A stretch of DNA of 64,000 nucleotides from Pterobdella sp. o SKG-2022 (GCA_964035795.1 OZ038324.1:4007854-4071853), one strand, 5' to 3'. Counted from the first letter of the stretch, positions 1 through 12,935 are shown. Notes: generated by a model not told the origin, from the letters alone. Translations and numbers: made by a program.

Positions 1-3000
1 AGTATCTGTGGTAACTGTAGTTGCCGTTGTAGCTGTAGTTACCGTTTTTGCTGTGGTAACTGTTGTAACTGTAGTTGCAGTCGTGGCAGTCGTTGCGGTT
101 GTTGCAGTTGTAGCTGTGGTAACTGTAGTTGCCGTTGTAGCAGTTGTAGCTGTAGTTGCCGTAGTTGCAGTTGTAGCAGTTGTAGCTGTTGTAGCAGTAG
201 TAGCTGTGGTAACTGTAATTGCCGTTGTAGCTGTTGTTGCTGTAGTTACCGTTGTTGCTGTAGTTGCAGTTGTCGCAGTTGTTGCGGTTGTAGCTGTAGT
301 TGCCTTTGTAGCTGTTGTAGCTGTAGTTGCCGTTGTAGCTGTTGTAGCAGTTGTAGCTGTTGTAGCTGTAGTTACCGTTGTTGCTGTGGTTGCTGTTGTA
401 GCAGTAGTATCTGTGGTAACTGTAGTTGCCGTCGTAGCTGTTGTAGCTGTAGTTGACGTATTTGCTGTGGTTGCTGTAGTTGCAGTTGTAGTTGTTGTAG
501 CTGTAGTTGCCGTTGTAGCTGTTGTAGCAGTAGTAGCTGTGGTAACTGTAGTTGCCGTTGTAGCTGTGGTATCTGTTGTAGCTGTAGTTGCAGTTGTAGC
601 TGTGGTATCTGTTGTAGCTGTAGTAGCAGTTGTCGCAGTTGTTGCGGTTGTAGCTGTAGTTGCCGTTGTAGCTGTTGTAGCTGTAGCTACCGTTGTTGCT
701 GTGGTTGCTGTTGTTGCAGTTGTAGCTGTTGTAGCTGTAGTTGCCGTTGTAGCTGTTGTAGCAGTTGTAGCTGTTGTAGCTGTAGTTACAGTTGTTGCTG
801 TGGTTGCTGTTGTAACAGTAGTAGCTGTGGTAACTGTAGTTGCCGTTGTAGCTGTTGTAGCTGTAGTTACCGTTGTTGCTGTGGTTGCTGTTGTTGCAGT
901 TGTAGCTGTTGTAGCTGAAGTTGCCGTTGTAGCTGTTGTAGCTGAAGTTGCCGTTGTAGCTGTTGTAGCACTAGTAGCTGTAGTAGTTGTCGTTGCCGTT
1001 GTAGCTTTTGTAGCAGTAGTAGCTGTTGTAGCTGTAGTTGCCGTTGTAGCTGTTGTAGCAGTAGTAGCTGTGGTAGCTGTAGTTGCCGTTGTAGCTGTTG
1101 TAGCACTTGTAGCTGTTGTAGCTTTTGTAGCAGTAGTAGATCTGGTAACTGTAGTTGCCGTTGTAGCTGTTGTAGCAGTAGTAGCTGTTGTAGCTGTAGT
1201 TGCCGTTGTAGCTGTTGTAGCTGTAGTTACTGTTGTTGCTGTAGTTGCTGTAGTTGCCGTTGTAGCTGTTGTAGCTGTAGTTACTGTTGTTGCTGTAGTT
1301 GCTGTAGTTGCAGTTGTAGCTGTTGTAGCTGTAGTTGCCGTTGTAGCTGTTGTAGCTGTTGTTGCAGTCGTGGCAGTCTTTACAGTTGTTGCAGTTGTAG
1401 CTGTGGTAGCTGTAATTGCCGTAGATGCTGTGTTAACTGTTGTAGCTGTAGTTGCAGTTGTCGCAGTTTTTGCGGTTGTAGCTGTAGTTGCCGTATTTGC
1501 TGTGGTTGCTGTAGTTGCAGTTGTAGTTGTTGTAGCTGTAGTTGCCGTTGTAGCTGTTGTAGCAGTAGTAGCTGTGGTAACTGTAGTTGCCGTTGTAGCT
1601 GTTGTAGCTGTAGTTACCGTTGTTGCTGTGGTTGCTGTTGTTGCAGTTGTAGCTGTTGTAGCTGAAGTTGCCGTTGTAGCTGTTGTAGCACTAGTAGCTG
1701 TGGTAGTTGTCGTTGCCGTTGTAGCTGTTGTAGCAGTAGTAGCTGTTGTAGCTGTAGTTGCTGTAGTTGCAGTTGTAGCTGTTGTAGCTGTAGTTGCCGT
1801 TGTAGCTGTTGTAGCAGTAGTAGCTGTGGTAGCTGTAGTTGCCGTTGTAGTTGTTGTAGCAGTAGTAGCTGTGGTAACTGTAGTTGCCGTTGTAGCTGTT
1901 GCAGCTGTAGTTGCCGTTGTAGCATTTGTAGTTGTTGTTACCGTAGTTGCAGTTGTAGCTGTTGTAGCTTTTGTAGCAGTAGTAGCTGTGGTAACTGTAG
2001 TTGCCGTTGTAGCTGTTGTAGCAGTAGTAGCTGTTGTAGCTGTAGTTACTGTTGTTGCTGTAGTCTCTGTAGTTGCAGTTGTAGCTGTTGTAGCTGTAGT
2101 TGCCGTTGTAGCTGTTGTTGCAGTCGTGGCAGTCTTTACAGTTGTTGCAGTTGTAGCTGTGGTAGCTGTAGTTGCCGTTGTAGCAGTTGTAGCTGTTGTA
2201 GCTGTAGTTACCGTTGTTGCTGTGGTTGCTGTTGTAGCAGTAGTATCTGTGGTAACTGTAGTTGCCGTTGTAGCTGTAGTTACCGTTTTTGCTGTGGTAA
2301 CTGTTGTAACTGTAGTTGCAGTCGTGGCAGTCGTTGCGGTTGTTGCAGTTGTAGCTGTGGTAACTGTAGTTGCCGTTGTAGCAGTTGTAGCTGTAGTTGC
2401 CGTAGTTTCAGTTGTAGCAGTTGTAGCTGTTGTAGCAGTAGTAGCTGTGGTAACTGTAATTGCCGTTGTAGCTGTTGTTGCTGTAGTTACCGTTGTTGCT
2501 GTAGTTGCAGTTGTCGCAGTTGTTGCGGTTGTAGCTGTAGTTGCCTTTGTAGCTGTTGTAGCTGTAGTTGCCGTTGTAGCTGTTGTAGCAGTTGTAGCTG
2601 TTGTAGCTGTAGTTACCGTTGTTGCTGTGGTTGCTGTTGTAGCAGTAGTATCTGTGGTAACTGTAGTTGCCGTCGTAGCTGTTGTAGCTGTAGTTGACGT
2701 ATTTGCTGTGGTTGCTGTAGTTGCAGTTGTAGTTGTTGTAGCTGTAGTTGCCGTTGTAGCTGTTGTAGCAGTAGTAGCTGTGGTAACTGTAGTTGCCGTT
2801 GTAGCTGTGGTATCTGTTGTAGCTGTAGTTGCAGTTGTAGCTGTGGTATCTGTTGTAGCTGTAGTAGCAGTTGTCGCAGTTGTTGCGGTTGTAGCTGTAG
2901 TTGCCGTTGTAGCTGTTGTAGCTGTAGCTACCGTTGTTGCTGTGGTTGCTGTTGTTGCAGTTGTAGCTGTTGTAGCTGTAGTTGCCGTTGTAGCTGTTGT

Positions 3001-6000
3001 AGCAGTTGTAGCTGTTGTAGCTGTAGTTACAGTTGTTGCTGTGGTTGCTGTTGTAACAGTAGTAGCTGTGGTAACTGTAGTTGCCGTTGTAGCTGTTGTA
3101 GCTGTAGTTACCGTTGTTGCTGTGGTTGCTGTTGTTGCAGTTGTAGCTGTTGTAGCTGAAGTTGCCGTTGTAGCTGTTGTAGCTGAAGTTGCCGTTGTAG
3201 CTGTTGTAGCACTAGTAGCTGTAGTAGTTGTCGTTGCCGTTGTAGCTTTTTTAGCAGTAGTAGCTGTTGTAGCTGTAGTTGCCGTTGTAGCTGTTGTAGC
3301 AGTAGTAGCTGTGGTAGCTGTAGTTGCCGTTGTAGCTGTTGTAGCACTTGTAGCTGTTGTAGCTTTTGTAGCAGTAGTAGATCTGGTAACTGTAGTTGCC
3401 GTTGTAGCTGTTGTAGCAGTAGTAGCTGTTGTAGCTGTAGTTGCCGTTGTAGCTGTTGTAGCTGTAGTTACTGTTGTTGCTGTAGTTGCTGTAGTTGCCG
3501 TTGTAGCTGTTGTAGCTGTAGTTACTGTTGTTGCTGTAGTTGCTGTAGTTGCAGTTGTAGCTGTTGTAGCTGTAGTTGCCGTTGTAGCTGTTGTAGCTGT
3601 TGTTGCAGTCGTGGCAGTCTTTACAGTTGTTGCAGTTGTAGCTGTGGTAGCTGTAATTGCCGTAGATGCTGTGTTAACTGTTGTAGCTGTAGTTGCAGTT
3701 GTCGCAGTTTTTGCGGTTGTAGCTGTAGTTGCCGTTGTAGCTGTTGTAGCAGTAGTAGCTGTGGTAACTCTAGTTGCCGTTGTAGCAGTTGCTGTAGTTG
3801 CCGTAGTTGCAGTTGTAGCTGTTATAACTGTAGTTACCGTTGTTGCTGTGGTTGCTGTTGTTTCAGTTGTAGCTGTAGTTGCCGTTGTAGCTGTTGTAGC
3901 AGTAGTAGCTGTGGTAGCTGTAGTTGCCGTTGTAGCTGTTGTAGAACTTGTAGCTGTAGTAACTGTAGTTGCCGTCGTAGCTGTTGTAGCTGTAGTTGCC
4001 GTTGTAGCTGTTGTAGCAGTAGTAGCTGTGGTAACTGTAGTTGCCGTTGTAGCTGTGGTATCTGTTGTAGCTGTAGTTGCAGTTGTAGCTGTGGTATCTG
4101 TTGTAGCTGTAGTAGCAGTTGTCGCAGTTGTTGCGGTTGTAGCTGTAGTTGCCGTTGTAGCTGTTGTAGCTGTAGCTACCGTTGTTGCTGTGGTTGCTGT
4201 TGTTGCAGTTGTAGCTGTTGTAGCTGTAGTTGCCGTTGTAGCTGTTGTAGCAGTTGTAGCTGTTGTAGCTGTAGTTACAGTTGTTGCTGTGGTTGCTGTT
4301 GTAACAGTAGTAGCTGTGGTAACTGTAGTTGCCGTTGTAGCTGTTGTAGCTGTAGTTACCGTTGTTGCTGTGGTTGCTGTTGTTGCAGTTGTAGCTGTTG
4401 TAGCTGAAGTTGCCGTTGTAGCTGTTGTAGCTGAAGTTGCCGTTGTAGCTGTTGTAGCACTAGTAGCTGTAGTAGTTGTCGTTGCCGTTGTAGCTTTTGT
4501 AGCAGTAGTAGCTGTTGTAGCTGTAGTTGCCGTTGTAGCTGTTGTAGCAGTAGTAGCTGTGGTAGCTGTAGTTGCCGTTGTAGCTGTTGTAGCACTTGTA
4601 GCTGTTGTAGCTTTTGTAGCAGTAGTAGATCTGGTAACTGTAGTTGCCGTTGTAGCTGTTGTAGCAGTAGTAGCTGTTGTAGCTGTAGTTGCCGTTGTAG
4701 CTGTTGTAGCTGTAGTTACTGTTGTTGCTGTAGTTGCTGTAGTTGCCGTTGTAGCTGTTGTAGCTGTAGTTACTGTTGTTGCTGTAGTTGCTGTAGTTGC
4801 AGTTGTAGCTGTTGTAGCTGTAGTTGCCGTTGTAGCTGTTGTAGCTGTTGTTGCAGTCGTGGCAGTCTTTACAGTTGTTGCAGTTGTAGCTGTGGTAGCT
4901 GTAATTGCCGTAGATGCTGTGTTAACTGTTGTAGCTGTAGTTGCAGTTGTCGCAGTTTTTGCGGTTGTAGCTGTAGTTGCCGTTGTAGCTGTTGTAGCAG
5001 TAGTAGCTGTGGTAACTCTAGTTGCCGTTGTAGCAGTTGCTGTAGTTGCCGTAGTTGCAGTTGTAGCTGTTATAACTGTAGTTACCGTTGTTGCTGTGGT
5101 TGCTGTTGTTTCAGTTGTAGCTGTAGTTGCCGTTGTAGCTGTTGTAGCAGTAGTAGCTGTGGTAGCTGTAGTTGCCGTTGTAGCTGTTGTAGAACTTGTA
5201 GCTGTAGTAACTGTAGTTGCCGTCGTAGCTGTTGTAGCTGTAGTTGCCGTTGTATCTGTGGTAACTGTTGTAACTGTAGTTGCATTCGTGGCAGTCTTTG
5301 CGGTTGTTGCAGTTGTAGCTGTGGTAACTGTAGTTGCCGTTGTAGCAGTTGTAGCTGTAGTTGCCGTAGTTGCAGTTGTAGCAGTTGTAGCTGTTGTAGC
5401 AGTAGTAGCTGTAGATGCCGTTGTAGCTGTTGTAACTGTAGTTACCGTTGTTGCTGTGGTTGCTGTTGTTGCAGTTGTAGCTGTTGTAGCTGTAGTTGCC
5501 GTTGTAGCTGTTGTAGCAGTAGTAGCTGTGGTAGCTGTAGTTGCCGTTGTAGCTGTTGTAGCACTTGTAGCTGTAGTAACTGTAGTTGCCGTCGTAGCTG
5601 TTGTAGCTGTAGTTACCGTTGTTGCTGTGGTAACTGTTGTAACTGTAGTTGCAGTCGTGGCAGTCGTTGCGGTTGTTGCAGTTGTAGCTGTGGTAACTGT
5701 AGTTGCCGTTGTAGCAGTTGTTGCTGTGGTAGCTGTAGTTGCCGTTGTAGCTGTGGTAGCTGTAGTTGTTGTTGTAGCTGTTGTAGCACTAGTAGCTGTG
5801 GTAACTGTAGTTGCCGTTGTAGCAGTTGTAGCTGTAGTTGCCGTAGTTGCAGTTGTAGCTGTTGTAGCTGTTGTAGCAGTAATTGCCGTTGTTGCTGTAT
5901 TTGCAGTTGTCGCAGTTGTTGCGGTTGTAGCTGTAGTTGCAGTTGTAGCTGTTGTAGCTGTAGTTGCCGTTGTAGCTGTTGTAGCTGTTGTAGCAGTTGT

Positions 6001-9000
6001 AGCTGTTGTTGCTGTAGTTACCGTTGTTGCTGTAGTTGCAGTTGTCGCAGTAGTATCTGTGGTAACTGTAGTTGCCGTCGTTGCTGTTGTATCTGTAGTT
6101 GCCGTTGTTGCTGTGGTAACTGTTGTAACTGTAGTTGCAGTCGTGGCAGTCGTTGCGGTTGTTGCAGTTGTAGCTGTGGTAACTGTAGTTGCCGTTGTAG
6201 CTGTTGTAGCTGTAGTTACCGTTGTTGCTGTGGTTGCTGTTGTTGCAGTTGTAGCTGTTGTAGCTGAAGTTGCCGTTGTTGCTGTGGTAACTGTTGTAAC
6301 TGTAGTTGCAGTCGTGGCAGTCGTTGCGGTTGTTGCAGTTGTAGCTGTGGTAACTGTAGTTGCCGTTGTAGCTGTTGTAGCTGTAGTTACCGTTGTTGCT
6401 GTGGTTGCTGTTGTTGCAGTTGTAGCTGTTGTAGCTGAAGTTGCCGTTGTAGCTGTTGTAGCAGTAGTAGCTGTGGTAGCTATAGTTGCCGTTGTAGCTG
6501 TTGTAGCACTAGTAGCTGTGGTAACTGTAGTTGCCGTTGTAGCTGCTGTAGCAGTAGAAGCTGTGGTAACTGTAGTTGCCGTTGTAGCAGTAGTAGCTGT
6601 TGTAGCTGTAGGTGCCGTTGTAGCTGTTGTAGCTGTAGTTACCGTTGTTGCTGTGGTTGCTGTTGTTGCAGTTGTAGCTGTTGTAGCTGAAGTTGCCGTT
6701 GTAGCTGTTGTAGCAGTAGTAGCTGTGGTAGCTATAGTTGCCGTTGTAGCTGTTGTAGCACTAGTAGCTGTGGTAACTGTAGTTGCCGTTGTAGCTGCTG
6801 TAGCAGTAGAAGCTGTGGTAACTGTAGTTGCCGTTGTAGCAGTAGTAGCTGTTGTAGCTGTATGTGCCGTTGTAGCTGTTGTAGCTGTAGTTACCGTTGT
6901 TGCTGTGGTTGCTGTTGTTGCAGTTGTAGCTGTTGTAGCTGAAGTTGCCGTTGTAGCTGTTGTAGCAGTAGTAGCTGTGGTAGCTATAGTTGCCGTTGTA
7001 GCTGTTGTAGCACTAGTAGCTGTGGTAACTGTAGTTGCCGTTGTAGCTGTTGTAGCTGTCGTTGACGTTGTAGCTGTTGTAGCTGTTGTTGCAGTCGTGG
7101 CAGTCGTTACAGTTGTTGCAGTTGTAGCTGTGGTAGCTGTAGTTGCCGTAGATGCTGTGGTAACTGTTGTAGCTGTAGTTGCAGTTGTCGCAGTTGTTGC
7201 GGTTGTAGCTGTAGTTGCCGTTGTAGCTGTTGTAGCAGTAGTAGCTGTGGTAACTGTAGTTGCCGTTGTAGCAGTTGTAGCTGTAGTTGCCGTTGTTGCT
7301 GTGGTAACTGTTGTAACTGTAGTTGCAGTCGTGGCAGTCGTTGCGGTTGTTGCAGTTGTAGCTGTGGTAACTGTAGTTGCCGTAGTTACCGTTGTTGCTG
7401 TGGTTGCTGTTGTAGCAGTAGTATCTGTGGTAACTGTAGTTGCCGTTGTAGCTGTTGTAGCTGTAGTTACCGTTGTTGCTGTGGTAACTGTTGTAACTGT
7501 AGTTGCAGTCGTGGCAGTCGTTGCGGTTGTTGCAGTTGTAGCTGTGGTAACTGTAGTTGCCGTAGTTGCAGTTGTAGCAGTTGTAGCTGTTGTAGCAGTA
7601 GTAGCTGTGGTAACTGTAATTGCCGTTGTAGCTGTTGTTGCTGTAGTTACCGTTGTTGCTGTAGTTGCAGTTGTCGCAGTTGTTGCGGTTGTAGCTGTAG
7701 TTGCCTTTGTAGGTGTTGTATCAGTAGTAGCTGTAGTAACTGTAGTTGCAGTTGTAGCTGTGGTATCTGTTGTAGATGTGGTTGCAGTTGTCGCAGTTGT
7801 TGCGGTTGTAGCTGTAGTTGCCGTTGTAGCTGTTGTAGCTGTTGTTGCCGTTGTAGCTGTTGTAGCTGTAGTTGCCTTTGTTGCTGTGGTAACTGTTGTA
7901 ACTGTAGTTACAGTCGTGGCAGTCGTTGCGGTTGTTGCAGTTGTAGCTGTGGTAACTGTAGTTGCCGTTGTAGCTGTTGTAGCTGTAGTTACCGTTGTTG
8001 CTGTGGTTGGTGTTGTTGCAGTTGTTGTAGCAGTAGTAGCTGTGGTAGCTGTAGTTGCCGTAGATGCTGTGGTAACTGTTGTAGCTGTAGTTGCAGTTGT
8101 CGCAGTTGTTGCGGTTGTAGCTGTAGTTGCCGTTGTAGCAGTTGTAGCAGTTGTAGCTGTAGTTACCTTTGTTGCTGTGGTTGCTGTTGTAGCAGTAGTA
8201 GCTGTGGTAACTGTAGTTGCCGTTGTAGCTGTTGTAGCTGTACTTGCCTTTTTTGCTGTTGTAACTGTTGTAACTGTAGTTGCAGTCGAGGCAGTCATTG
8301 CGTTTGTTGCAGTTGTAGCTGTGGTAGCTGTAGTTGCCGTAGTTGCTGTGGTAACTGTTGTAGCTGTTGTAGCGGTTGTTGCTGTAGTTACCGTTGTTGC
8401 TGTGGTTGCTGTTGTTGCAGTTGTAGCAGTAGTAGCTGTGGTAGCTGTAGTTGCCGTTGTAGCTGTTGTAGCTGTAGTTGCCCTAGTTGCTGTGGTAACT
8501 GTTGTAGCACTAGTAGCTGTGGTAACTGTAGTTGCCGTTGTAGCAGTTGTAGCTCTTGTAGCTGTAGTTGCTGTGGTAACTGTAGTTGCCGTAGTTGCTG
8601 TGGTAACTGTTGTAGCTGTTGTAGCAGTTGTTGCTGTAGTTGCCGTAGTTGCTGTAGTAACTGTTGTAGCAGTAGTAGCTGTGGTAGCTGTATTTGCCGT
8701 TGTAGTTTTTGTAGCTGTAGTTGCCGTAGTTGCTGTGGTAACTGTTGTAGCTGTTGTTGCTGTCGTGGCAGTCGTTACAGTTGTAGCAGTTGTAGCTGTG
8801 GTAACTGTTGTTGCCGTTGTAGCAGTTGTAGCTTTTGTTGCAGTCGTGGCAGTCGTAACAGTTGTTGCAGTTGTTGCTGTGGTAGCTGTAGTTGCCGTAG
8901 TTGCTGTGGTAACTGTTGTAGCTGTTGTAGCAGTTGTTGCTGTAGTTACCGTTGTTGCTGTGGTTGCTGTTGTTGCAGTTGTAGCAGTAGTAGCTGTGGT

Positions 9001-11370
9001 AGCTGTAGTTGCCGTTGTAGCTGTGGTAGCTGTAGTTGCCGTTGTAGCTGTTGTAGCTGTAGTTGCCGTAGTTGCTGTGGTAACTGTTGTAGCAGTAGTA
9101 GCTGTGGTAGCTGTAGTTGCCGTTGTAGCTTTTGTAGCTGTAGTTGCCGTAGTTGCTGTGGTAACTGTTGTAGCTGTTGTTGCTGTCGTGGCAGTCGTTA
9201 CAGTTGTAGCAGTTGTAGCTGTGGTAACTGTTGTTGCCGTTGTAGCAGTTGTAGCTTTTGTTGCAGTCGTGGCAGTCGTTACAGTTGTTGCAGTTGTAGC
9301 TGTGGTAGCTGTAGTTGCCGTAGTTGCTGTGGTAACTGTTGTAGCTGTTGTAGCAGTTGTTGCTGTAGTTACCGTTGTTGCTGTGGTTGCTGTTGTTGCA
9401 GTTGTAGCAGTAGTAGCTGTGGTAGCTGTAGTTGCCGTTGTAGCTGTTGTAGCTGTAGTTGCCGTAGTTGCTGTGTTAACTGTTGTAGCACTAGTAGCTG
9501 TGGTAACTGTAGTTGCCGTTGTAGCTGTTGTTGCTGTCGTGGCAGTCGTTACAGTTGTAGCAGTTGTAGCTGTGGTAACTGTTGTTGCCGTTGTAGCAGT
9601 TGTAGCTTTTGTTGCAGTCGTGGCAGTCGTTACAGTTGTTGCAGTTGTTGCTGTGGTAGCTGTAGTTGCCGTAGTTGCTGTGGTAACTGTTGTAGCTGTT
9701 GTAGCAGTTGTTGCTGTAGTTGCTGTTGTTGCAGTTGTAGCAGTAGTAGCTGTGGTAGCTGTAGTTGCCGTTGTAGCTGTTGTAGCTGTAGTTGCCGTAG
9801 TTGCTGTGGTAACTGTTGTAGCAGTAGTAGCTGTGGTAGCTGTAGTTGCCGTTGTAGCTTTTGTAGCTGTAGTTGCCGTAGTTGCTGTGGTAACTGTTGT
9901 AGCTGTTGTTGCTGTCGTGGCAGTCGTTACAGTTGTAGCAGTTGTAGCTGTGGTAACTGTTGTTGCTGTGGTAACTGTTGTAGCTGTTGTTGCTGTCGTG
10001 GCAGTCGTTACAGTTGTAGCAGTTGTAGCTGTGGTAACTGTTGTTGCTGTGATAACTGTTGTAGCTGTTGTTGCTGTCGTGGCAGTCGTTACAGTTGTAG
10101 CAGTTGTAGCTGTGGTAAATGTAGTTGCCGTAGTTGCTGTGGTAACTGTTGTAGCAGTTGTTGCTGTAGTTGCCGTAGTTGCTGTAGTAACTGTTGTAGC
10201 AGTAGTAGCTGTGGTAGCTGTATTTGCCGTTGTAGCTTTTGTAGCTGTAGTTGCCGTAGTTGCTGTGGTAACTGTTGTAGCTGTTGTTGCTGTCGTGGCA
10301 GTCGTTACAGTTGTAGCAGTTGTAGCTGTGGTAACTGTTGTTGCCGTTGTAGCAGTTGTAGCTTTTGTTGCAGTCGTGGCAGTCGTTACAGTTGTTGCAG
10401 TTGTTGCTGTGGTAGCTGTAGTTGCCGTAGTTGCTGTGGTAGCTGTAGTTGCCGTAGTTGCTGTGGTAACTGTTTTAGCTGTTGTAGCAGTTGTTGCTGT
10501 AGTTACCGTTGTTGCTGTGGTTGCTGTTGTTGCAGTTGTAGCAGTAGTAGCTGTGGTAGCTGTAGTTGCCGTTGTAGCTGTTGTAGCTGTAGTTGCCGTA
10601 GTTGCTGTGGTAACTGTTGTAGCAGTAGTAGCTGTGGTAGCTGTAGTTGCCGTTGTAGCTTTTGTAGCTGTAGTTGCCGTAGTTGCTGTGGTAACTGTTG
10701 TAGCTTTTGTTGCTGTCGTGGCAGTCGTTACAGTTGTAGCAGTTGTAGCTGTGGTAACTGTTGTTGCCGTTGTAGCAGTTGTAGTTTTTGTTGCAGTCGT
10801 GGCAGTCGTTTCAGTTGTTGCAGTTGTTGCTGTGGTAGCTGTAGTTGCCGTAGTTGCTGTGGTAACTGTTGTAGCTGTTGTAGCAGTTGTTGCTGTAGTT
10901 ACCGTTGTTGCTGTGGTTGCTGTTGTTGCAGTTGTAGCAGTAGTAGCTGTGGTAGCTGTAGTTGCCGTTGTAGCTGTTGTAGCTGTAGTTGCCGTAGTTG
11001 CTGTGGTAACTGTTGTAGCTGTTGTTGCTGTCGTGGCAGTCGTTACAGTTGTAGCAGTTGTAGCTGTGGTAACTGTAGTTGCCGTTGTAGCGGTTGTAGC
11101 TATATTTGCCGTAGTTGCTGTGGTAACTGATGTAGCTGTAGTTGCAGTTGTCGCAGTTGTTGCGGTTGTTGCAGTTGTAGCTGTTGTAGCTGTAGTTGCC
11201 GTTGTAGCTGTTGAAGCTGTTGTAGCAGTAGTAGCTGTGATAGCTGTAATTGCCGTAGTTGCTGTAGTTGCGTTCGTGGCATTACTTATGGTATTTGCCG
11301 TTGTTGCTCTGGTAGCTGTAGTTGTCGTTGTAGCTGTATTTGCCGTGGTTGCTGTGGTAGCTGTGTTGTA
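1..11370. repeat. 9-bp coding minisatellite with nested higher-order repeats, block A
   Basis: The monomer is about 9 bp; on the plus strand it reads GCN GTN GTN, for example GCTGTTGTA. Variants recur in a fixed order, so composite units of about 36-45 bp are common. Larger duplications sit on top. Bases 1 to about 1,490 recur at 2,242 to about 3,730 (offset 2,241). A 1,248-bp unit is tandemly duplicated at about 2,748-3,995 and 3,996-5,243. A 252-bp (84-codon) unit is repeated from about 6,389 to 7,030, with matching points at 6,389, 6,641 and 6,893. All offsets are multiples of 3, so frame is kept. Confidence 0.9.
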
Positions 11371-11636
11371 TATAATGTTTAAGTAGTAACGTATGATTTT
11401 TTATTTAGCTAAAATTTTGAACAAGTAAAACCTTGTCATAACTCATCAGCAAATTTCGCCAATAAGTAAAAAATTTTTCTACGTGTTCTTATAAATCCTC
11501 ATACTTTGAAGTTTACTGGTAAAATTCAATTTTATTAAAGAACATTCGATGTCTCTAAAAAACTAAATTTTTTTATAAGTTACTCACCAAAACACAAGAT
11601 AAAAGCTACTCCGAAAATTATATTCCTAAATTTCAT
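1..11636 (-). CDS. Giant secreted mucin-like (A/V)TT repeat protein, gene A (5' part; continues past left edge)
   Basis: Two exons are visible. Exon 1 (11,636-11,588) starts at an ATG and codes MKFRNIIFGVAFILCFG, a classic short signal peptide with a basic n-region and a hydrophobic core. It ends at a strong donor, G|GTGAGT. The intron is 227 bases (11,587-11,361) and ends at CAACACAG. Exon 2 begins at 11,360. The single overhanging G of exon 1 joins CT to make an Ala codon, which leads straight into the Thr frame. From there the frame has no stop to base 1: any stop would need a Tyr, His or Gln codon in the complementary Val frame, and none occurs. That is at least 3,786 residues of Ala-Thr-Thr tripeptides, with Val often replacing Ala and rare Ser, Asn, Lys, Asp, Glu, Pro or Ile. 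Such Thr density implies heavy O-glycosylation of a secreted or cell-surface polymer. By analogy with gene B, the 3' end outside the window may code a membrane anchor. Splicing was read by eye. A function beyond mucin-like is not claimed. Confidence 0.82.
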
Positions 11637-11712
11637 TTTACTTTTTCCGAAATTATTTCATTCAAAATTTTTATCGAAACTTTTCTCTTAGTCTTTGGTA
11701 GCGTCTTGTATT

Positions 11713-11723
11713 CTATATTTATA
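11713..11723 (-). promoter_or_regulatory. TATA box of mucin-like gene A
   Basis: On the minus strand the sequence reads TATAAATATAG, about 80 bases upstream of the signal-peptide ATG at 11,636. Transcription would start near 11,685-11,695 and leave a 5' UTR of roughly 50-60 bases. This spacing is what a TATA promoter needs. A TATA promoter in front of a signal-peptide exon suits a strongly expressed secretory gene. The start site is inferred, not seen. Confidence 0.6.
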
Positions 11724-12854
11724 CCACTTCACGCCTCTTAAACATTGACTAAACGTTTCAAGCGTTACCAATTGTTAGCTTTTTATTTATTTTCCTCCTT
11801 TCTTTGCTCAAAATACGTGACCCAAAGCCGTGGCGATGGCTTTTTCGCAAGTTCAATAATAAACTATTATAATTCCAATTATCAGAATATATAATGAAAA
11901 ATCAATGCTTTTTACATAATTGAGATTTACCACTTCTTTGTTTTTCATTAGCTTTTTACCTAGAGTTTTTGATACATCCTCGTTTACAACATCATTCAAT
12001 TCTGTTTCTTGTTTATTTTTAGTTTTTTAAATTAAAAAAAATTTTCTTTTAACAAAATTTTCACATCAAAATTCACTAAATTTTACTCTAAATTTCAATT
12101 TTTAAAACTAATGTGAGGGTCAAAAAAGTTTAAAAATTAACCAATTCAATTTTTAATTCAATCATCCAATACACAGGCATCAACTAGAGTACACTTAAAA
12201 CTGAAATTTGTCTCATTGTAAAAATTTTATGATGCTACCCTATTCAAACGGTTGAAGCGCTGACGATTGTTTTTTTTACGCAACAGTTTATTGTAATTCA
12301 ACTCATAAAAGTGATTTACATAATAATTATTTTTGAAATTCTCAAGTTTATTCTTTATAATCATAGAGATTTTTTATTAAATACAATAAAATAATGTGAC
12401 ATAGACTTCAATCAGCTGTGATCAGAAGTTATGCCTGAAATTTTTAAAATTGAACAAAAATTATTACCTCAAAGTCAAATTGACAACATTTGATCAAAAT
12501 GAATGTATGCTGGATTGTAAGATTTAAAAATTATCTAAACCTCAATAAAAATATTAGTGGCTAATAAAAATATTGAGTTTTATTGATAATATTTGTTATT
12601 ATTATTATGTGCGGATATGAATTTAGTACCGAGCTCATTTCAAAAGCCTAGGGTGACCAAAAACTAATTCCCTTTACTCTTTTTCAGCATTTTCTTCAAA
12701 ATGAACTCGTTACTAAGTAATGCTGATTTTTTGTATTGTTTCGAAAGATATATCTACGCCGATGAGTTTAAGATAATTCATTTGTTATTGTTTCTAAACA
12801 CCTTTTACCACCGGAATTTTGTTATTTTCACCTTACATAACCTGGGTAATTCAT
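11724..12854. other. AT-rich intergenic stretch, no gene seen
   Basis: This lies upstream of the mucin A promoter and is very AT-rich, with no convincing open frame. A stretch near 12,176-12,195 shares about 18 bases with the coding part of the neighbouring LINE (near 13,250). It may be a tiny relic or chance. Confidence 0.6.
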
Positions 12855-12935
12855 TATTATTCTTATTATGATTATTGTTACAATTATTATTTTTGTTTTA
12901 TTTATTTTAAAACAGCATAATTACTGGAATTAAAA

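Noticed and set aside
867..5285. Several minus-strand Gln/Leu-rich frames of 60-100 residues in block A (and similar ones in block B)
   Set aside because: These are third-frame readings of the 9-bp repeat; they recur with the higher-order units and have no start or signal of their own.
8..11386. Plus-strand 3,792-residue Val/Ala-rich open frame
   Set aside because: It is the complement of the minus-strand Thr frame. Its start is an internal GTG near the window edge, and signal peptide, TATA box and splice sites all support the minus strand.
12176..12195. Short match to the LINE coding sequence near 13,250
   Set aside because: About 18 bases in AT-rich DNA with no other shared flanking sequence; it cannot be told from chance.
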